From Deltaproteobacteria bacterium (GTDB lineage: Bacteria; Myxococcota_A; Polyangia; GCA-2747355): DNA of 64,000 bases. The DNA lies in assembly GCA_020633415.1 (NCBI GenBank), contig JACKDQ010000009.1, forward strand, positions 1 to 64,000, written 5' to 3'. Every line of letters begins with the position of its first letter. Within the stretch, counting starts at the first letter, position 1. Under the pieces are notes generated by a model. That model did not search any database. It had not been told where the DNA came from and saw only the letters and a program-made list of their open reading frames with translations. Made by a program: the position numbers and the translations under genes. Positions 59,353 to 64,000 of the stretch are shown in pieces.

Positions 59353-60818
59353 CGCAACATCCGCAACTTGGCCAAATCGATCCAGTCTCCGGCTGGACTC
59401 ACGCCCGCTAACTTTCGTTGATAGACGGAGACCTCGACCGGACTATACAAGATCAGATGTGGAAGCACCGCGCGCAGTCGCTGATCGATCGTTCGATACA
59501 GCAAACCGCGCGCTTTGGCGTCGGTCTGGTCGGCGAGTTGTTCGATCGCCCGATCGATCGCCGAATCACCACACGCGCCGAAGTTGCCGGGCCCTGAAGC
59601 CGCAAGGTAGCGCCTTAGATCAGGCTCTGCGCGGAGCGCCAGGCCGATCAGCGCCAACTGAAACCCTCCCGCGTCCAAACGAGCGCGCATATACATCGGC
59701 TCAGCAAGCACAGGCTGGACGATCATTCCAAGCGGTTGCAGCGCCTGCCGGATCGCCTGAGCCAACGCGGCGTCGCCGCTACCGTGCAACAACGACAGGC
59801 GCACCCAATTGCCGCGAGGCGGCCTCGGCCAAGAAAACGCCTCGATCAGACGCTGGCGAGCGCGCGGCAGATCAGCAGCCGGTGGCTCAGCAATTCCGTC
59901 GCCGAGCACACCGGCAGCCTCGACCAACGACCCTGGCCACCAGACGTCGCGCATTCGTGTCAATGTCCGGCGATCGATCGCCAAGCCGATCGCTTGGCGC
60001 ACTTCGGCTCGACGAAGATAGAAATGTCGACAGTTGAACAGCAACAGCCGCGGGCGCATCAGCCGCCGCCGCAACAGAGAGAGCCCTTTTGCCTGCGATA
60101 GCGTTGGGCCGAGTTCTGGCGGTAGACGGGCGATCAGATCGGCTTCACGGTTTCGCAACAGGTTCAGCGCCGCAGCGGGCTGCGCCAGTGGAGCGACAAC
60201 CAACACCGGTCGACCCGGCTCGCGACGCCCCTCACGCCAAGGGATCAAGTGCAAGCGCTTGCCGGCGAACTGTGGACGAAACGGACCTGTGCCCAGCCAG
60301 CCGTTGGAACGGCCGGCGATGGCGATCGGCAAAACGGCTAGACGATAGAGCAGTGCACTGTCAAAACGGCGTTGCGCGATCAGCAGCCGGCTCGCCCCTT
60401 CGACAGTGATCCGCGCCAGGTCCGCCTTCAGCAACGAACCGCGCCGATGATGCGATTCCAGTGCTGCCTTGACCTGTTCGGCAGTCAACAACCGACCATC
60501 ATGCAGTCGGTGGCGTCCCAGTTCGATGCGCAGTCCATCGGGCACGCGGCTAAACCGCGCGAGCCCCGCTTCGAGTGCACCCTGTTCGGTTCGCCTTAAC
60601 AGCGTCTGATAGACCGGCCCGACCAGCAGTCGCTCGGTCCATAAGCCGATCGCCGGGTCAAAGGGATCGAGTGGCGCTCGCGGCAGAACATCGACCGCCA
60701 AGTGGATCTCGGACGGCGGCGCGATCAGCTGGCCGGCGTCGACACGGCGCTGATCTGCCCGTGGTTTTTCGCCGCAGCGGCAGCCGGCTTGCACACCGAG
60801 GACGAGCGTGATAATCAT
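59349..60818 (-). CDS. Second family 5 binding lipoprotein, diverged
   Basis: The 489-residue protein starts at the ATG at 60818 with a short hydrophobic stretch and lipobox-like QAGC. It has family 5 features (RIELGRHRLHDGRLLTAEQV, WLGTGPFRPQFAGKRLHLIPW, RAEVRQAIGLAIDRRTLTRM, LRAVLPHLILYSPVEVSVYQ) but is more divergent and shorter than its partner. It heads the operon of two binding proteins and two permeases. The frame stays open upstream to 61187, but that part runs through the divergent lipoprotein gene. Only 27 bases separate its start from the divergent one. Confidence 0.87.
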   Translation of the reverse strand: MIITLVLGVQAGCRCGEKPRADQRRVDAGQLIAPPSEIHLAVDVLPRAPLDPFDPAIGLWTERLLVGPVYQTLLRRTEQGALEAGLARFSRVPDGLRIELGRHRLHDGRLLTAEQVKAALESHHRRGSLLKADLARITVEGASRLLIAQRRFDSALLYRLAVLPIAIAGRSNGWLGTGPFRPQFAGKRLHLIPWREGRREPGRPVLVVAPLAQPAAALNLLRNREADLIARLPPELGPTLSQAKGLSLLRRRLMRPRLLLFNCRHFYLRRAEVRQAIGLAIDRRTLTRMRDVWWPGSLVEAAGVLGDGIAEPPAADLPRARQRLIEAFSWPRPPRGNWVRLSLLHGSGDAALAQAIRQALQPLGMIVQPVLAEPMYMRARLDAGGFQLALIGLALRAEPDLRRYLAASGPGNFGACGDSAIDRAIEQLADQTDAKARGLLYRTIDQRLRAVLPHLILYSPVEVSVYQRKLAGVSPAGDWIDLAKLRMLR

Positions 60819-60845
60819 TGCGAAAATCGTTAACGGACCAATACC

Positions 60846-61403
60846 ATGCAACGCACTGTTTCTCTGGGCTCTGTCCTGCTGACCTTTTCGCTGGCCGCGG
60901 CGATCACGCTCAACGGCTGTGAGTCGAAAAAGCAGACGTCCTTCGGTGACGAGCCGACGACCGGCTCGCTGCCTCAGGTTGCCGTCAACCTGCCCGCTCC
61001 ACCGAGTTTCAAAAAGGACCATGCGCCCGAAACGTACCCCGATTCCTCCTACTCGGTCTACGGGGTGCGAAAAAACGAAAAGAAGACGATCGCCCAGCAA
61101 GTGCGCGTAAAGGGCTTCATTATCGACGTCTATCAATGCCCGCCCTGCCCGCGCGGTTCCAAATGCGCGCCCTGCAAGAAGCCGCACTTCTGGTTGGCTG
61201 ACCGAGCCAACACGCCGAAGGACGACGCGCTGCTGGTGACCGACTACCCACCGGAAGATGCACGGCGGCGCAAGACGACGTTCGACGTCGGCACGCTGTA
61301 CATCGTCAGTGGAACCTTCGCCAAATCCTCGGCGACGGGCTTCTCATCATCGGAAGGACTGCTGGTCTATTCAGCCGCCGAACCGGTGATCGAGGGCAAG
61401 TAA
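60846..61403 (+). CDS. Small lipoprotein with a CPPC-PRGSKC-APC cluster
   Basis: The 185-residue protein has a signal peptide with lipobox LNGC. The mature part has a Pro/Lys-rich first third (NLPAPPSFKKDHAPETYPD), then a beta-rich region (IAQQVRVKGFIIDVYQ) leading into CPPCPRGSKCAPC, a tight four-cysteine cluster that could bind metal or form disulfides, and further strands (TTFDVGTLYIVSGTF). The beta part could be a small OB-like barrel. No family recognised. Divergent from the peptide ABC operon. Confidence 0.78.
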   Translation: MQRTVSLGSVLLTFSLAAAITLNGCESKKQTSFGDEPTTGSLPQVAVNLPAPPSFKKDHAPETYPDSSYSVYGVRKNEKKTIAQQVRVKGFIIDVYQCPPCPRGSKCAPCKKPHFWLADRANTPKDDALLVTDYPPEDARRRKTTFDVGTLYIVSGTFAKSSATGFSSSEGLLVYSAAEPVIEGK

Positions 61404-61434
61404 CAGGCGACTTCCGGTACGCTGCCGGCCAAGC

Positions 61435-63126
61435 TCAGCGACCAATCTCTCGACACAGCGACTTGAGCGATCTCTTCAGCCGCTGGCAGCTATTCGGCGA
61501 AACGGCAACGACCCCAACTTTGCCCCGCAACTGGCAGCGCTGCAAAGCGATCAGCAGTGTGATCTCGTCGATGATCCGCCGGTCCCTAACGAGATCGCGA
61601 CGTTGTTGCGTCAAGACTAGCCGAAGCGGTGCATCAAGAGACGCGACGCCTAGCGGGCGACCGCTGAGTCTAGCAAGCTCTTCGATCAGCGCATCGACGG
61701 TGTGCTCGGCATCTCGGCCAAGCGCGACGTCACCAACGAACCAGCGCCGATCCTTACGCTCGAAGGCAAGATCACATCCGCTGCCCTGCAAGCTTAGGCG
61801 CTGCGTGGCGATCGGTTCGAAGTTGGCGACGCGCTCAATGCGGTAAGAGGCCGGATCCAAGAACGGCTCGACCTGCGGACTGTCAGCGAGCAGCAGTGCA
61901 GCGGTCTCAGCGGATCGGCTAAGCGCGAGCCGACCGCTCGGCAGACGAGCGAACCGCCACTTAAGCCGCTGACCGTCTTCCAAGCGTAGCTCGACGCTGG
62001 CCAGGGATCGCCACTCGCCAACAGCCACGAGCTCGCCGCGCTGACCGCGCATCGCTTCGAGGAATTGGGCAATGCGCTCTTCCGAGATCAACGCGCCGTC
62101 AGTCCGCTTCCAAACCAAGCCGGTTCGTCGAAATTCAACCGCACCACCTGTTGCCGAGGCGAAGCGCAGACCGCGAACTTGCCAGGCGCGCAGCGCGCTC
62201 GGGCGCCGTGCGATCCATGAAGCGCGCTGTTTCAACGCAGCCAACGCCGCAGCGCTCGCGCCATCAAGACAAACCCGCCGAGCCTTCCCGTTCGAGGGGC
62301 CCTCAACAAGCAAACCTTGCGCCGGTGCGGCACAGCCTGAGATCCAGCGCAAGCTGAGCAAACGCTGTTTTTCGCCGTCGACGACCAGCCACGGCCCGGT
62401 ATTCGCCCCTATTGGCGGCGTATCGATACCGCCAACAATACGTTCATCAGTCAGTGCATCGATCAGTTTGCGCACCGCCTGGGGATCGGCGAGTACGCGC
62501 CCCTCGCCTTGTTCGAGAACCCAACGTCCCTCGATCAGCAGCAACGTTGTGTCATCGGCGCCCGGAGCGCGCCAAACGATCCGACGCGCGCGCGCGATAT
62601 CCTCGATAAGCCGACGCGACAAGATCAGCTCGGGGAACTCGACGAGAAGCTGTCGCAGCTCACCCGCAACCACGTGAACCTGGCCGGCAAAACGCAGGTA
62701 TGCCGCATCTCCAGAGGCGTCGGCGCTACCGACGGAAAAGCGCAGCAGTTCAGCAGCCGATGCCGCCCCAACCACGACCTCCACCGTCGGGCGCGCCAGT
62801 CCATAAATCTCAGGTCGAGCCTCGTCGATCGTGCGCAGCGACTCGACAAAGGCGAGCGTGCGCAACAACCGCTCGACCGGTGCCGTCCGGATCGGCTCGA
62901 CGGTTGTCGACGAGCGCTCTCGCACCCAAACGTCGCCGCGATGAACGACCGCCAGCTGGCGACCGTCAGCAAAACGTAGTAGCAGGCGATCGACTGACTT
63001 GCCCTGCAGCATTGCCCAGAACAGGGGACGGTCCGCTCGCTGCTTCGGCGATCCCGGCGACAGGAGCAGCAGCAGCCCCAGCAACGCAGCGAGCAATGTT
63101 AGGCCAACTAGGGCGCGTCGACTCAT
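61435..63126 (-). CDS. DUF4340 domain protein, GldG partner
   Basis: The 563-residue protein has an N-terminal membrane helix (LVGLTLLAALLGLLLLLSP), then two to three DUF4340-type repeats. These start with RPLFWAMLQGKSVDRLLLRFADGRQLAVVHRGDVWV, and a recurring -x-(Y/F)GLARPTVEV-like piece follows (EIYGLARPTVEVVVGAA). DUF4340 genes usually follow gldG-like genes in ABC-2 exporter clusters related to gliding machinery, as here (ATGA overlap). The function is unknown; it is presumed periplasmic and membrane-tethered. Confidence 0.88.
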   Translation of the reverse strand: MSRRALVGLTLLAALLGLLLLLSPGSPKQRADRPLFWAMLQGKSVDRLLLRFADGRQLAVVHRGDVWVRERSSTTVEPIRTAPVERLLRTLAFVESLRTIDEARPEIYGLARPTVEVVVGAASAAELLRFSVGSADASGDAAYLRFAGQVHVVAGELRQLLVEFPELILSRRLIEDIARARRIVWRAPGADDTTLLLIEGRWVLEQGEGRVLADPQAVRKLIDALTDERIVGGIDTPPIGANTGPWLVVDGEKQRLLSLRWISGCAAPAQGLLVEGPSNGKARRVCLDGASAAALAALKQRASWIARRPSALRAWQVRGLRFASATGGAVEFRRTGLVWKRTDGALISEERIAQFLEAMRGQRGELVAVGEWRSLASVELRLEDGQRLKWRFARLPSGRLALSRSAETAALLLADSPQVEPFLDPASYRIERVANFEPIATQRLSLQGSGCDLAFERKDRRWFVGDVALGRDAEHTVDALIEELARLSGRPLGVASLDAPLRLVLTQQRRDLVRDRRIIDEITLLIALQRCQLRGKVGVVAVSPNSCQRLKRSLKSLCREIGR

Positions 63127-64000
63127 CGTTCAACCCGGCGTCGCCGCCAAACCCACAACGCCACCGCCAAGAGCAGCGCGGGCACACCGATCACGCTCAG
63201 ACTGAAGACGAGGCGCAGCTGTGCGACGGAGATCCGAGGCACGGCGTCGCCTTGGCGGGCGCGCAAACTCAGACCACGTGCACGTCTGCTGAGCCAGTCG
63301 AGGCTTCCCAGGGTCAGCGCCAGGTTGCCATCGCGTCCGTCGAGGCGACGATTGAGCACGCCGCGCTCTGAACCGAAAACGACGATTCGCGCCTGTCGTC
63401 GGGCCACAGCAACAGCGACGGCCAGTTGCTCGCGGCGTGCTGGTGGGCGAATCACCTGGCCCTCGCCGCGCAATGCGTCGAGCGATTGCACACGAAAAGC
63501 ATCGACACTCGACATCACCAGTGGCTCTACGCCCCGATCTCCGGCCAGCGCCTGAGCCATCCGCCAGACCGTCGGCCGCCCGCCCAAGGCGACCAATGCC
63601 GGGTGCGTCGCATAGGTGCTGGTGCGCCAACTGAGCAACGGTCGCTCTCCGGCGACGGCCTGTGGGTCGAGCACGATACCGGGATGAAATCGCACCCCCC
63701 AGCGGACGAGGAGCTCCTTGAGCGGCAGTGGACGAAAGTGCCTACCATCTCCGTCGATCACTGGCCCGATCATCGCCAATAGCGCTCCACCGCGCTCGAG
63801 AAACGCCGCGATCCGTTGCGATTCCGCCGCGAGCAGCTCACGCGTGGGACCGATCACCGCCAGCACGCTGCAACGCCGCGGCGAAAGGTCGGCCAATGCG
63901 CTGGGTGGCAAGCGCTTGAGCACGAAATTGTCGTTTTCTATCGCCACCGCTAGGCGCGACAGCCCGCCGTCACCGAGATCGTCCACGCCGGGCTCGCCAT
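63123..64000 (-). CDS. GldG-like ABC-associated membrane protein (5' end beyond window)
   Basis: The frame is open to the right edge with no convincing start, so the gene is partial. The 290-odd residues present include the GldG-family segment LAVIGPTRELLAAESQRIAAFLERGGALLAMIGP, a beta-rich second half (LRGEGQVIRPPARREQLAVA, RIVVFGSERGVLNRRLDG) and a C-terminal helix with an Arg tail (LLLAVALWVWRRRRVER). In this family the protein sits beside an ABC-2 ATPase and permease, which would lie further right. It overlaps the DUF4340 gene by 4 bases (ATGA). Confidence 0.85.
   Translation of the reverse strand, partial: GEPGVDDLGDGGLSRLAVAIENDNFVLKRLPPSALADLSPRRCSVLAVIGPTRELLAAESQRIAAFLERGGALLAMIGPVIDGDGRHFRPLPLKELLVRWGVRFHPGIVLDPQAVAGERPLLSWRTSTYATHPALVALGGRPTVWRMAQALAGDRGVEPLVMSSVDAFRVQSLDALRGEGQVIRPPARREQLAVAVAVARRQARIVVFGSERGVLNRRLDGRDGNLALTLGSLDWLSRRARGLSLRARQGDAVPRISVAQLRLVFSLSVIGVPALLLAVALWVWRRRRVER

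Overview
The window is a gene-dense, GC-rich stretch of a Gram-negative chromosome. Lipid-anchored proteins, an Omp85-family barrel and a TonB-dependent receptor show the outer membrane. The lipoproteins with Asp/Gly-rich linkers behind the lipobox, a MopE-type protein with DDDGDG repeats, a Ser/Thr kinase fused to a sigma-54 activator, and a VorB-type ferredoxin oxidoreductase together suggest a deltaproteobacterium in the broad sense (Myxococcota, Bradymonadota or relatives). This is inference; the window has no rRNA or other phylogenetic marker. I saw no tRNA, CRISPR array, insertion sequence or phage gene.

Layout. 0-9 kb (minus strand): a 1627-residue kinase/AAA/TPR/GAF/sigma-54 activator with a small lipoprotein, an outer-membrane barrel, a HEAT-repeat lipoprotein, lipB and a LysR regulator. 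9.3-15.7 kb: cell-wall genes (ddl, and a glycosyltransferase-51 domain behind an AsmA-like region), a phosphoesterase and a ClpA/C-type unfoldase. 15.7-22.9 kb (minus): the MopE-like lipoprotein, a DUF2520 dehydrogenase, nadD, a DUF1343/NamZ-like protein, pyrB and pyrR. 22.9-30.5 kb (plus): a CinA-like protein, then a tightly packed seven-gene operon.

That operon is the most interesting part. It holds an exosortase with its Cys/Arg/His residues, an EpsI-like partner, two unknown membrane proteins, a VIT+VWA protein ending in a PEP-CTERM sorting signal, and an OmpR-type response regulator with its histidine kinase. It looks like a self-contained, single-substrate exosortase system with its own two-component regulator. 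The layout mirrors the class GN sortase systems of marine proteobacteria, with an exosortase in place of the sortase.

30.5-42.8 kb is mixed: envelope proteins and lipoproteins (one with VWA, one with Tudor/Agenet-like segments, one with MORN-like repeats, one Cys-rich), a four-subunit 2-oxoacid:ferredoxin oxidoreductase, glyA and a bacteriohemerythrin. 42.9-49.5 kb (minus) is a vitamin B12 uptake operon: sigma-70-like promoter, cobalamin riboswitch, BtuB-like receptor, a beta-propeller-like lipoprotein resembling Bacteroides BtuG in kind, then permease, binding protein and ATPase. 49.6-64 kb: a DUF362 protein, small envelope proteins, an Omp85 protein, an oligopeptide-type ABC operon with two binding proteins and two permeases but no ATPase, a small lipoprotein, and a DUF4340/GldG-like pair that runs off the right edge.

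Genes are closely packed, with many ATGA, GTGA and TAATG stop/start overlaps. Only two stretches exceed 300 bases without a gene: the lysR-ddl divergent region and the riboswitch region.
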